Source of the DNA: Christiangramia aestuarii
Lineage (GTDB): Bacteria; Bacteroidota; Bacteroidia; Flavobacteriales; Flavobacteriaceae
Direction: 5' to 3'
DNA: 64,000 nucleotides
NCBI RefSeq assembly: GCF_009735585.1
Contig: NZ_VJVW01000006.1
Coordinates: forward strand, 85,800-149,799
The notes beneath the pieces were generated by a model. The model was not told the DNA's origin, made no database searches, and saw nothing but the letters and a program-made list of their open reading frames with translations. Shown here in pieces: positions 28,528 to 37,688 of the stretch. Position 1 is the first letter of the stretch; the number at the start of each line of letters is the position of its first letter. Both the position numbers and the translations under genes were made by a program.

Positions 28528-29578
28528 CTCCATCTCCTTTCTTCTTGCGTTCATTGAAAAGATTCAGCTTGCGTATCCAGGCTGTACTACGTTCAAGTAC
28601 AAAGATATCAAGAAATAATAATGCCAAAGCTATCGCCAGAAACAATTGAAAATGAGATTCAAAGTCGGCGAACTGCTTGGCCTCGAACTCGGTTTTCTCA
28701 ATATTCTGAAGCTCTTCCTGTACTTTTTCGACCACATCGCTGGTCACCTTTCCTTCGATATAACTACCCTCGGTGGCATCTGCGATCTCTGTTAATGTGG
28801 CAGGATTCAGCTTGGTAATGACAGTCTCTCCCTGGTTATCCTTCTTATAGTTCTGTATCACCCCATTTCTTTTGATAGGGATAGGCCCTCCTTTTTCGGT
28901 ACCGACACCTATGGTGAAAATACGAATCCCCATTTCAGCAGCCTTCTCGGTGATCTCTTCAACATTCCCCTCGTGGTCTTCCCCGTCGCTGATGATGAAA
29001 AGCACCCGGTTGGTCTGTTGTTCATCATCATAGTAGGTGGTAGCCAGCTCGATAGCATCACCTATGGCCGTACCCTGCGAAGAGATCATGTCTGTATTAA
29101 GCGATTGCAGGAACATGCGCGCTGCCGAATAATCTGTGGTAATTGGCAATTGCGGATAGGCGCCACCGGCATAAGCTATGATCCCCACCCGGTCACTACC
29201 CAGGCTGCTCAGGATCTGGCTTACCAGCTGTTTAGATTTTTCCAGTCGGTTAGGAGCTATATCTTCGGCCTCCATACTTTTTGAAACATCTATCGCAAAG
29301 ACAATATCTACCCCTTCTCTTTTTACTGTTTTTAGCTTGGTTCCCATTTTAGGATTGGCCAGGGCAACGATCAAACTGGCGAAGGCCAGCAGGATAAGAA
29401 TGAGTTTAATGATGGGCTTGGATCGTGACCTATTAGGTGCGAGCCGCTTTAGCAGGGAAGCTTCGGCAAATTTCTTCCGGGTTCTGCTCTGCCAGAAAAG
29501 TAAAATAAGGAATAAGAGCACGATCACCGGGATCGCCAGCAATAACCAAAACCATATTTTTTCTTCCAGTACAAACAT
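28520..29578 (-). CDS. batB: BatB: von Willebrand A domain membrane protein
   Basis: The 352-residue protein has two N-terminal membrane helices (about 8-28 and 56-74), a VWA domain (about 90-285) with an intact MIDAS (DVSKS, then the conserved Thr and ISDGEDHEG), and a C-terminal helix (about 305-325). The metal-binding VWA face should mediate protein contacts within the Bat complex. It starts two bases before the batA stop region ends, so coupling is tight. Confidence 0.9.
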   Translation of the reverse strand: MFVLEEKIWFWLLLAIPVIVLLFLILLFWQSRTRKKFAEASLLKRLAPNRSRSKPIIKLILILLAFASLIVALANPKMGTKLKTVKREGVDIVFAIDVSKSMEAEDIAPNRLEKSKQLVSQILSSLGSDRVGIIAYAGGAYPQLPITTDYSAARMFLQSLNTDMISSQGTAIGDAIELATTYYDDEQQTNRVLFIISDGEDHEGNVEEITEKAAEMGIRIFTIGVGTEKGGPIPIKRNGVIQNYKKDNQGETVITKLNPATLTEIADATEGSYIEGKVTSDVVEKVQEELQNIEKTEFEAKQFADFESHFQLFLAIALALLFLDIFVLERSTAWIRKLNLFNERKKKGDGDA

Positions 29579-29579
29579 C

Positions 29580-30584
29580 CTAAATAAAACTTCTAAAAAG
29601 GGTTAACCTCAACAAGATCTCGAACAAAAGAAATCCTCCGGCCAATAAAACCAGCGGCCTGTATTTCTCATCATAATTATAATAACGGAATTCCTCTATT
29701 TCTGTTTTCTCGAGGGAATCTATTTCGGCATAGATCTCTTCCAGCTTTTCATTATCGGTGGCGCGGAAGTATTTCCCACCTGTTACCGAGGCAATATCCT
29801 TTAAAAGTTCCTCATCGATCTCTACCTGCACCCTGCCAAACTGAACCCTTCCGCTGGGAGACATGGCAACGGGAGAAAGGGCCATACCGTTACTTCCCAC
29901 ACCTATGGTGTATACTTTTATCCCAAATTCTACTGCTAGTTCGCTGGCTGTATTAGGATCTATAAATCCTGCATTATTCACCCCATCGGTAAGCAGGATG
30001 ATCACCTTACTTTCGGCCTGGCTGTCCTTTAAACGGTTTACAGCCGTCGCCAGCCCCGAACCAATGGCAGTCCCATTCTCAAGCACGTTATTATATTCAA
30101 TATCTTCCAGAGCGTTCAATACTATAGATTTATCGCTCGTAATAGGGGTTTTGGTAAAGCTTTCTCCGGCATAAGCAACCAGCCCGATCCTGTCTCCCGG
30201 ACGATCTTTTACAAATTCCTCGGCAACGGCCTTCAGGGCATCTAGCCTGTTAGGCTGCAGGTCCCTCGCGAGCATACTGGCAGAAACGTCTATAGCCATA
30301 ACGATATCTATTCCCTGAGAGCTGCTGGTTTCAGTAGAAACATCAACTGTCCTTGGCCGGGCCATGGCGATAATTATCAGGGAAAGGGCGATCAACCTCA
30401 GCAAGAATAGAACCGGCCTGAGTTTGGGCAATAAGCCAGATTTCACCTTAAAACCTTTGGTAGTGGAGATCTTCAATTCTGCGGTCTGCTTATTTCGCTT
30501 CCAGAAATACCAGGCGATCGCCAGGGGAAGCAATAAGAACAACCAGAAGAATTCCGGGTTTTCAAATGTGAAATTTGCAAACAT
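29580..30584 (-). CDS. batA: BatA: von Willebrand A domain membrane protein
   Basis: The 334-residue protein resembles BatB: two N-terminal membrane helices (PEFFWLFLLLPLAIAWYFW and LFLLRLIALSLIIIAMARP), a VWA domain with MIDAS DVSAS and LTDGVNNAG, and a C-terminal helix (VLLAGGFLLFEILLRLTLF). Its ATG overlaps the last base of the upstream 549-residue gene. BatA is the first of the canonical batABCDE series here. Confidence 0.9.
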   Translation of the reverse strand: MFANFTFENPEFFWLFLLLPLAIAWYFWKRNKQTAELKISTTKGFKVKSGLLPKLRPVLFLLRLIALSLIIIAMARPRTVDVSTETSSSQGIDIVMAIDVSASMLARDLQPNRLDALKAVAEEFVKDRPGDRIGLVAYAGESFTKTPITSDKSIVLNALEDIEYNNVLENGTAIGSGLATAVNRLKDSQAESKVIILLTDGVNNAGFIDPNTASELAVEFGIKVYTIGVGSNGMALSPVAMSPSGRVQFGRVQVEIDEELLKDIASVTGGKYFRATDNEKLEEIYAEIDSLEKTEIEEFRYYNYDEKYRPLVLLAGGFLLFEILLRLTLFRSFI

Positions 30585-32233
30585 TATTCGTTCAGATTAT
30601 TTATTTCTACCGAGTTAATTATTCTTTGGGTGATCTCCTTGGCGTACTGATCGTTCTCGTTGTAGATCACCATGATCTGCTCAAACCCGCCTTTTTCAGC
30701 AAAGTTCAGGATCTCATATTCGTTGGGAATGCTTTCTCCGGTCACCGGATTTACCGCCTCCAGACTACCGAATATCTTGGTTCCTTTCGTACCGTTTACG
30801 GTAGTAAAATCTTCCTGCTTCATTATGATATTCCTGGCGCCCTGGGCCTCGAGATTGGTATATATACCATCGATAGCCTTCTTGGCGTCGAACTTCACTT
30901 CTCCCTGGAATTTAATCGTGCTCAGGGTGACGTAAAAATTACTCAGCAGGCTACCGTACATAAATGTTTCAGAGCCCACCATCATTTGCTGCACATCCTG
31001 CGGCATATCTATTTCTCCCCTTACCAGCACTTCCGGGGTGGTCACTGCCACCGAAGGATTCCCATATTCACTGCGTATCCATTCGCCCTCAAGCAATTCC
31101 TTGGTTGGGTGCCCCAGGTAAGTATCCTTTACATAGGTGAAACCTTTAGTCGCTATAAGCGCGGTCACACCAATTATGATCACGACCACACCTGCCAGCA
31201 CTCCAAGGACAATGCGGCGCTTTTTGCGTTTGCGGGCCTGTTCTTCCCTAAAGGCTTCGTCTTTCAGCAATTCCTCTTCAGTAGGCTCAGGCACCGATGC
31301 TCTTAGGTCATCTATTACGTGCTGGGTTTTAGACCTGTCTTCTTTCGCAGTGATCACATCGGGTTTGGATCTTGCGAATTTGGCCAGGTCTGCACGCCTA
31401 AGGATCCTTTCAAAATCCCTGATGGTTTCATCGGAAAGTTTAAGTTTGCCCTGGCTTTTCTGATCTTCAAGGTAAAGGATAAGTTCATTGGTGGTTCTTT
31501 CGAGCCCATGGTCGTAGATCTTCCTGTCCAGGTATTTTCTTACCGCGAAACTTAACTGGGAATAGTATTCCTTGATCTCTCTTCTTTCGAGGTAATGAGC
31601 CTCATCGAGCTTTCTAAGCTCGGCCATGGCATCTTCATAAGGGGGTAATTCGTATTCTTTTGCCTCTTTTTTCTTTTTCCTGATGATCAAAAATGCCACC
31701 AGTCCCGCCAGCAGTAAAATGCCCAGCAGCCACAATAGCCAGTCTGGGATGCTGAAACCTTTGGAAACCTCTACCGATGGCTTGATTGGATATAATTTCT
31801 GCTTGGTAGTATCTACCACCACATCTTTCACTTCTACCGGAATGGAATCTGTATAAAAAGAGCTGTTTTTTATGATCACCTCCTGGGCCGGGATCACGTA
31901 TTTACCCGAATCGAACTGGGTAAGGAAATATTCTTTCAACAACCTGTATTTGCCATTTTCGCGGATGGTATCGGCATCCAGGGACTCGACCATTTCCAGC
32001 GGAGAAAAAGTTTCGCCTTCAGGGAAAACGACCAGGTTCTCAGCACTTGTTTCAACCTGGATCTCGTATTTTATCTGCTCCCCGATCTTGATGGTTGTGG
32101 AATCTACCTTTGCAGAAACCTGATCCTGAGCAGCCACCGGATTGGAAAGCAACAACAGGCTTATAAAAAACAGAAATCCCAGATACCCTGAGATATGATG
32201 ATTTGAATATGTGTTTTTAAGATCTATAAACAT
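30584..32233 (-). CDS. Large two-helix envelope protein of the bat operon
   Basis: The 549-residue protein has a signal peptide (ending NPVAAQ) and a periplasmic beta-sandwich resembling the BatD N-terminus (VSAKVDSTTIKIGEQIKYEIQV). A membrane helix follows (163-185), then a charged cytoplasmic helical region (about 190-338), a second helix (341-361) and a C-terminal periplasmic domain of about 185 residues. It sits exactly between the DUF58 gene and batA and overlaps batA by one base, so it is part of the same machine. The combination looks like a BatD-type module fused to an extra domain; no function is known. Confidence 0.8.
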   Translation of the reverse strand: MFIDLKNTYSNHHISGYLGFLFFISLLLLSNPVAAQDQVSAKVDSTTIKIGEQIKYEIQVETSAENLVVFPEGETFSPLEMVESLDADTIRENGKYRLLKEYFLTQFDSGKYVIPAQEVIIKNSSFYTDSIPVEVKDVVVDTTKQKLYPIKPSVEVSKGFSIPDWLLWLLGILLLAGLVAFLIIRKKKKEAKEYELPPYEDAMAELRKLDEAHYLERREIKEYYSQLSFAVRKYLDRKIYDHGLERTTNELILYLEDQKSQGKLKLSDETIRDFERILRRADLAKFARSKPDVITAKEDRSKTQHVIDDLRASVPEPTEEELLKDEAFREEQARKRKKRRIVLGVLAGVVVIIIGVTALIATKGFTYVKDTYLGHPTKELLEGEWIRSEYGNPSVAVTTPEVLVRGEIDMPQDVQQMMVGSETFMYGSLLSNFYVTLSTIKFQGEVKFDAKKAIDGIYTNLEAQGARNIIMKQEDFTTVNGTKGTKIFGSLEAVNPVTGESIPNEYEILNFAEKGGFEQIMVIYNENDQYAKEITQRIINSVEINNLNE

Positions 32234-32239
32234 TTTTCT

Positions 32240-33106
32240 TTAAGCCCTTCTTTTAAAATAGCCTAATAATTTTTTTACGTAACTCTGGTCTGTCCTGTTA
32301 TTGATGGTCCCGGCCCCGCTAATTGAAAAACTCTGGTGAAAATAGTTCAGCCGGTCCTGGTAATATTTAGAATAAGCCCTGCGTACAGATTTGGAGCCTG
32401 TATCTACCGTGATATACTCCCCGGTTTCTTCGTCAAGCATCTGCACCATTCCAAGATTTGGGATAGCTTCCTCCCTTTTGTCGAATACCCTGATGCCGGT
32501 CATATCATGTTTCCCGGCCACGATCTTCAGGGTATGCTGGTAATCATCTGCCATAAAATCTGAAAGCAAAAAGACAATGGCCTTTTTCTTCATGACGTTA
32601 GAAAGGTATTTCAGCGCACCCGTAATATCGGTGTTCTTTCCTTGTGGTTTGAATTCCAGCAACTCCCGGATGATCCTTAGAACATGAGATCTTCCTTTTT
32701 TTGGCGGAATATAGAGTTCAATCTTGTCTGTGAACAGCATCAAACCGATCTTGTCGTTGTTCTTGGTAGCCGAAAAAGCCAGGGTGGCGGCGATCTCGGT
32801 GATAACATCTTTTTTGAACTGCTCCTGGGTTCCGAACATTTCTGAACCGGAAACATCAACCATCAGCATCATGGTTAGCTCACGCTCCTCTTCAAAGACC
32901 TTTACAAAAGGCTCATTATACCTCGCGGTTACGTTCCAGTCAATACTTCTTACATCGTCCCCGAACTGGTATTGCCTTACCTCGCTAAAGGTCATCCCCC
33001 TTCCTTTGAAGGTGGAATGATACTCCCCGCCAAAGACGTGATCGCTCAGTCTGCGGGTCTTGATCTCTATCTTCCTGACTTTTTTAAGGAGTTCCTTTGT
33101 ATCCAT
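32240..33106 (-). CDS. DUF58 domain protein
   Basis: From the ATG at 33106 the product is 288 residues, starting MDTKELLKKVRKIEIKTRRL. The DUF58 hallmark is VRQYQFGDDVRSIDWNVTAR, followed by a VWA-like fold with DVSGS as metal-binding motif (VDVSGSEMFGTQEQFKKD). The longer frame to 33130 adds eight residues without support. DUF58 proteins are obligate neighbours of MoxR ATPases and are thought to be their substrates or adaptors. It follows moxR by 77 bases. Confidence 0.92.
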   Translation of the reverse strand: MDTKELLKKVRKIEIKTRRLSDHVFGGEYHSTFKGRGMTFSEVRQYQFGDDVRSIDWNVTARYNEPFVKVFEEERELTMMLMVDVSGSEMFGTQEQFKKDVITEIAATLAFSATKNNDKIGLMLFTDKIELYIPPKKGRSHVLRIIRELLEFKPQGKNTDITGALKYLSNVMKKKAIVFLLSDFMADDYQHTLKIVAGKHDMTGIRVFDKREEAIPNLGMVQMLDEETGEYITVDTGSKSVRRAYSKYYQDRLNYFHQSFSISGAGTINNRTDQSYVKKLLGYFKRRA

Positions 33107-33183
33107 TTTGTTCAATACAACAATAAACAAGGATCAATAAACAATAGTTTATTTTATCATTGATTATTGATAATTGCTAATTG

Positions 33184-34188
33184 TTAAGGTACTTCGATCT
33201 CGTTCACGATCTTATTGATAAGATCTTCTGAAGTGATATTTTCAGCTTCGGCTTCGTAAGTGATCCCGATCCTGTGGCGTAGTACATCATGTACCACCGC
33301 GCGAACATCTTCAGGCACCACATAACCACGGCGTTTTATAAAGGCATAACATTTAGAGGCCACGGCCAGGTTGATACTTCCACGAGGAGAAGCACCGAAA
33401 CTTATCAATGGTTTGATGTCTTCTAAATTATATTTTTCAGGAGTACGTGTGGCAAAAACGATATCCAGGATATATTTTTCGATCTTTTCATCCATATAGA
33501 CTTCCCTTACGGCACTTTGCGCTCTAAGGATCTGCTCAAGATCTACCACCTGGTTAACTTTTTCAAAAGCCCCTTTTAAATTGGCCCTGATAATAAGTTG
33601 CTCCTCGGCCATTTGTGGATAATTGATAACAGTCTTCAGCATGAACCTGTCTACCTGAGCTTCAGGAAGCGGATAGGTCCCTTCCTGCTCCACCGGGTTT
33701 TGAGTAGCCATTACCAAGAACGGCTTATCCAAGATAAAACTTTCATCCCCAATGGTCACCTGCTTTTCCTGCATGGCCTCCAGCAAAGCCGATTGTACCT
33801 TGGCCGGAGCACGGTTTATCTCATCTGCCAGCACGAAATTGGCAAAAATAGGTCCTTTTTTAATACTGAAATCATTGACCTTCATATTGTAGATCATGGT
33901 ACCGATAACGTCGGCTGGTAAAAGATCTGGGGTAAACTGTATCCTGCTGAAACTTCCGTGTACCGCCTGGGAAAGGGTATTAATGGCTAAGGTTTTTGCC
34001 AGCCCCGGCACACCTTCCAGGAGAATATGACCCTGGCCAAGCAAGCCTATAAGCAGGCGTTCCACCATATGTTTCTGACCTACGATCACCTTGTTCATCT
34101 CCCGGGTGAGCAGGTCTACAAAAGCACTTTCCTTTTCAATTTTCTCGTTAATACTGGCGATATCAACAGATGAATCGTTTTCCATCAT
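33184..34188 (-). CDS. MoxR family AAA+ ATPase
   Basis: The 334-residue cytoplasmic ATPase carries a Walker A GVPGLAKT (59-66), Walker B FVLADEINRAP (D122, E123), sensor ATQNPVEQEGTYPLPEAQVDRF (161-182) and the GASPRGSINL sensor-2 region. MoxR proteins act as chaperone-like remodelers of VWA-domain partners. This gene leads the moxR-DUF58-549aa-batABCDE operon, which runs about 9 kb on the minus strand. Its upstream region contains the terminator of the DUF4382 gene. Confidence 0.94.
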   Translation of the reverse strand: MMENDSSVDIASINEKIEKESAFVDLLTREMNKVIVGQKHMVERLLIGLLGQGHILLEGVPGLAKTLAINTLSQAVHGSFSRIQFTPDLLPADVIGTMIYNMKVNDFSIKKGPIFANFVLADEINRAPAKVQSALLEAMQEKQVTIGDESFILDKPFLVMATQNPVEQEGTYPLPEAQVDRFMLKTVINYPQMAEEQLIIRANLKGAFEKVNQVVDLEQILRAQSAVREVYMDEKIEKYILDIVFATRTPEKYNLEDIKPLISFGASPRGSINLAVASKCYAFIKRRGYVVPEDVRAVVHDVLRHRIGITYEAEAENITSEDLINKIVNEIEVP

Positions 34189-34287
34189 GATTTTCAGATT
34201 TTGATGTCGTGAATATACGTACTTGTTGTAAGCGTAGCAAATTGAAAATTTATTGGATTTAGGATCGTTAAAAAAAGGTTAAAATAA

Positions 34288-34318
34288 AAAGGCAGCACCT
34301 TTCGGTACTGCCTTTTAA
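34288..34318 (-). terminator. Terminator of the DUF4382 gene
   Basis: GGCAGCACC-TTTC-GGTACTGCC (one mismatch) with flanking A/T runs; it separates the DUF4382 gene from the moxR operon. Confidence 0.8.
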
Positions 34319-34339
34319 GAAATATGTTGTTGGTGTTTA

Positions 34340-35185
34340 TTATAGTTCCAGTTCTCCCAGATCTACAGTCTCATTAGGCCCAACTTCAATATCGCTCATG
34401 GCGTAAACGCTAAGGCCTGAAGCTGCCTCCGGTAAGATCTCAAGATCATAGGTTCCTGCAGGTACTCCGTTAAGGGCAAAATTCCCTTCAGCATCGGTAT
34501 AAGCAGAAATAGTAACGCTCTCGTTACTTAGTTTTACCAGGCTCTGAACATTCAATTCAAGGTCTGCAGGGATCACTACTGCACCAACTACCATTCCGGC
34601 GTTGGCATCAGCATTCATCCTGATCACCGGCTTAAGGCTGTAACCTCCGTTCCCAGTAGTCACGATAGACTCTTCAACATCAAAATCAAGTAGAAAAGCA
34701 TAGTTCTCACCTTCTTCTAATTCCTGGTTCACCTGTAATTTAAGTCCAGATTGTTGTGCGCTCGGGGTGTTCAATGGCTTTAATTCACCGTTCACCATTA
34801 CAGAATTTTCAGAACCAAGCACAAGTCTCATCTGGCTCATATATCCAGCAGGTACTTCTGTATCTGCCAGTACCTGGGTGATGCCCCCGGTAAGCTCTAG
34901 AAGATTGTAAACTCCTACCTGAACCCCGTCAAGACTTACCCAGCCATCGGCATCGGTTTCAGCCTCCATTTCGGCTTCAGTTTCAGAATCTACCTTTACC
35001 AGAACGTCCTGAATGTCGATATTAACCTCTTCATAATCGCCAGGAGCATCGGTCATTCTTACGGTTAGGTTAGCTGAACCACCATCTTTTGTGGTTTCGT
35101 CATCATCGCTGCAACTTGTTAATCCAAGGGAAATGAAAGTTGCGATCATTAAACTTTTCAGAGTTACATTTTTCAAATATCTCAT
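34340..35185 (-). CDS. DUF4382 domain lipoprotein
   Basis: The 281-residue lipoprotein (LGLTSCSDDD, Cys25) has an acidic start, a DUF4382 domain (about 38-190, LTVRMTDAPGDYEEVNIDIQDV opening) and a C-terminal carboxypeptidase-regulatory-like beta domain (about 195-280, ISAYTDAEGNFALNGVPAGTYDL). DUF4382 proteins are common surface or periplasmic lipoproteins in Bacteroidota with no known activity. It is monocistronic with its own terminator. Confidence 0.88.
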   Translation of the reverse strand: MRYLKNVTLKSLMIATFISLGLTSCSDDDETTKDGGSANLTVRMTDAPGDYEEVNIDIQDVLVKVDSETEAEMEAETDADGWVSLDGVQVGVYNLLELTGGITQVLADTEVPAGYMSQMRLVLGSENSVMVNGELKPLNTPSAQQSGLKLQVNQELEEGENYAFLLDFDVEESIVTTGNGGYSLKPVIRMNADANAGMVVGAVVIPADLELNVQSLVKLSNESVTISAYTDAEGNFALNGVPAGTYDLEILPEAASGLSVYAMSDIEVGPNETVDLGELEL

Positions 35186-35347
35186 AAGTAGATTTTATTA
35201 GTTTGACAGGATAACGACAAGCTTTGTGCAAGATTTCGTACAGGGCTTTTTATTTAACAAAAATTAACGGAACTTAACCATGCTTTAATAGGCGGTAAGC
35301 AGGTGATAAGGATTACTTTCTTACATTGAAAAAATAAAATTGAACAA

Positions 35348-36097
35348 ATGAAAACTGCATTAATAACCGGCGCTACCAGCGGGATTGGCCGGTCTACCGC
35401 GATAAGGTTTGCCAAGGAGGGCTTTAAGCTCATACTTTGCGGAAGGAGAATAGACCGCCTGGAAGACCTCAGGAAAGAACTAAGTGTGGAAACTTCGGTA
35501 CACATCCTCAGTTTTGATGTGAGGAACAGGGAGGAAGTTCTACAGAATATAGACAGCCTTCCGACGGAATTCAGCCAGATAGATATTCTGATTAACAATG
35601 CCGGGAATGCTCATGGCCTTGATCCTATTCAGAGCGGGAGCATGGACGACTGGGATGCAATGCTGGACATTAATGTAAAGGGACTTTTATATGTGAGCAA
35701 GGCTGTTATCCCGGGAATGATCGAGAGGCAATCTGGCCATATCATCAATATAGGTTCTACCGCAGGTAAGGAGGTCTATCCGAATGGGAATGTATACTGC
35801 GCGAGTAAGCATGCGGTAGATGCAATTAACCAGGGAATGAGAATAGACCTTAACGGAAAAGGCATCAGGGTTGGTGCCGTAAACCCGGGGCTCACCCAAA
35901 CCGAGTTCAGCGATGTACGTTTTAAAGGAGATTCAGAAAAAGCCGAAAAAGTGTACCAGGGATTCAAGGCACTTCAGCCTGAAGATATCGCAGATATAAT
36001 TCATTTCGTGGTCACCAGGCCTTACCATGTGAACATCGCCGACCTTACGGTAATGCCCACGGCACAGGCTTCGAGTACTATAATTGATAAAAATTGA
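35348..36097 (+). CDS. Short-chain dehydrogenase/reductase (YdfG-like)
   Basis: The 249-residue NAD(P)-dependent oxidoreductase has the classical cofactor loop TGATSGIGRS (residues 7-16), an arginine-containing CGRRIDR that suggests NADP preference, the NNAG structural motif, and the catalytic YxxxK as NVYCASKHA. Its C-terminus (TRPYHVNIADLTVMPTAQAS) is typical of the YdfG group acting on 3-hydroxy acids. The substrate is inferred only from that resemblance. Confidence 0.9.
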   Translation: MKTALITGATSGIGRSTAIRFAKEGFKLILCGRRIDRLEDLRKELSVETSVHILSFDVRNREEVLQNIDSLPTEFSQIDILINNAGNAHGLDPIQSGSMDDWDAMLDINVKGLLYVSKAVIPGMIERQSGHIINIGSTAGKEVYPNGNVYCASKHAVDAINQGMRIDLNGKGIRVGAVNPGLTQTEFSDVRFKGDSEKAEKVYQGFKALQPEDIADIIHFVVTRPYHVNIADLTVMPTAQASSTIIDKN

Positions 36098-36127
36098 TCA
36101 TTTTTTATTTTTATTATTTATTCAACT

Positions 36128-36517
36128 ATGGCTCATTATCAAAATTTCGAGGAATTAGAAATCTATCGCTTAGCCAGATCACAGTGCAAGCAGATCTGGA
36201 AACTAATCAATGAGACCGGTCTTGCTAAGGACTATAAATTAAAAGAACAGATAAACGGATCTTCCGGTTCTGTTATGGATAATATAGCCGAAGGTTTTGG
36301 AAGGGGTGGAAATAAAGAATTCATTCAGTTTTTAAGCTTCGCCAGAGGTTCGAATCATGAAACCAGGGCTCAGCTTCAGAGAGCATTGGATAGAAACCAT
36401 ATTTCATTGAAAGACTATGAAGACTTGATCAACAAATCTGAGATAATTAGTGAGCAAATCTCGAAATTCATGAATTATTTAAAGTCTTCTGATAAAAAAG
36501 GTTCCAAATACGATTAG
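36128..36517 (+). CDS. Four-helix-bundle protein (S23/IVP family)
   Basis: This 129-residue helical protein fits the TIGR02436 four-helix-bundle family: MAHYQNFEELEIYRLARSQC at the start, then KDYKLKEQINGSSGSVMDNIAEGFGRG and FIQFLSFARGSNHETRAQLQRAL. Relatives occur in intervening sequences of 23S rRNA genes, in Bacteroidota chromosomes, and as the Avd accessory protein of diversity-generating retroelements. No reverse transcriptase or rRNA is nearby, so this is a stand-alone copy. It is followed by a 33-base gap and an AlbA_2 gene on the same strand. Confidence 0.85.
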   Translation: MAHYQNFEELEIYRLARSQCKQIWKLINETGLAKDYKLKEQINGSSGSVMDNIAEGFGRGGNKEFIQFLSFARGSNHETRAQLQRALDRNHISLKDYEDLINKSEIISEQISKFMNYLKSSDKKGSKYD

Positions 36518-36550
36518 TAAAAAATAAAAATCATTAATTAATAATATCCC

Positions 36551-37687
36551 GTGATCAACAAACGCCTGCTTATTAAAAACCTGCTTGCTCACAATGATGA
36601 GAACAGCTTCTATGATAAGAAAAGGCAGTTGAACATTAGCGAAAGGGAAGGCAAGGCTAAATTCCTGAAACACATCTGCGCGCTTTCCAATTCGAATCCC
36701 GAAAACAATTCTTACATCGTTATAGGCGTGGAAGATGAAGATAATTCAATCGTAGGTATAGACTTCTTTGACGACAGTAAGATACAGAACCTGGTGAACG
36801 CTTATCTCACCAATCCGCCAATCATCTCCTACGAGAACATTCCGTTCCCGCATTTACCAGATCACCTGGTGGTTGGCCTGGTCACCATCAGGCCCAATCA
36901 TGGAAAGGTTTGTTCCTTCAGGAAGAATATCTGGAAATATTACGGAGGTTCGGTCTTCTTCAGGGATGGTAGCATCAGCATGCCTAAGGTTTTCGACATA
37001 GAGATCAAGAACACCAATTCGGCCATAGTCGCTTCCATAGAAAACCATTCCCACAATAATATTGAGCATACCCTGGACGGGGTTTTCGATTTTATGAAAA
37101 AGCGCCGGGATTACAATCCTTCATACAAGGTGTTCAAGGAATATTTCGTGGTGTGCTGGGCCGGAAAGGAAAAAAGGATCAAAGGAGAGACCTATTACTC
37201 CCGGGTAGACATCGAACTAATCAATGAACAGGTGAAACTTTTCTATTCAGACCTGGACGAAGTGAGCATAAGTGAAGACAAAGACCAGTTCAAGATCATA
37301 GAATATGTACACCTGGGACTGCACGACCAGTTCAAGTACTACCCCCTGGAAGAAGTGGTGATCAGGTTTCGGGACAATGCCCGCTACGATATAGACAGCC
37401 AGCTATTGTTCGAACCACCTCAATTCGACAAGAAGATTCTTTACCATATATATAATACCAATCAGGCATTGGTAGAAAAGCTTAAAAAAGGTTATGAACT
37501 TAATAACTTGGAAAAAAGGGACCTCAGAAACCTGCCCTCCACTTATTTATTATGTTATTTGAACAATTTTAATGAGGCTTTAACCAAACTTGAAGAGGCC
37601 AAGCCTTACCTTAAGGCCTATAGCAACGAAATCTATAATTTGTACAAGGAGAGCATGCGTATCCTAAGAAAGGTAAAATACAACTAA
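36551..37687 (+). CDS. AlbA_2/Schlafen-type putative ATP- or RNA-binding protein
   Basis: The 378-residue protein starts at a GTG. Its N-terminal 140 residues resemble the Schlafen AlbA_2 domain (KFLKHICALSNSNPENNSYIVIGVEDEDNSIVGIDF-type block: NSYIVIGVEDED then VGIDFF). The remaining part (about 140-378) is helical and charged with no domain I know. The metallophosphoesterase gene starts one base after its stop, so the two are a co-translated pair. Related AlbA_2 proteins include regulators and nucleases; no activity can be assigned. Confidence 0.7.
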   Translation: MINKRLLIKNLLAHNDENSFYDKKRQLNISEREGKAKFLKHICALSNSNPENNSYIVIGVEDEDNSIVGIDFFDDSKIQNLVNAYLTNPPIISYENIPFPHLPDHLVVGLVTIRPNHGKVCSFRKNIWKYYGGSVFFRDGSISMPKVFDIEIKNTNSAIVASIENHSHNNIEHTLDGVFDFMKKRRDYNPSYKVFKEYFVVCWAGKEKRIKGETYYSRVDIELINEQVKLFYSDLDEVSISEDKDQFKIIEYVHLGLHDQFKYYPLEEVVIRFRDNARYDIDSQLLFEPPQFDKKILYHIYNTNQALVEKLKKGYELNNLEKRDLRNLPSTYLLCYLNNFNEALTKLEEAKPYLKAYSNEIYNLYKESMRILRKVKYN

Positions 37688-37688
37688 T

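Noticed and set aside
30575..31306. 243-codon plus-strand ORF opposite the 549-residue bat-operon protein
   Set aside because: It is a shadow of a well-supported protein with signal peptide and helices on the other strand. Its translation is rich in His/Tyr/Phe and lacks any domain.
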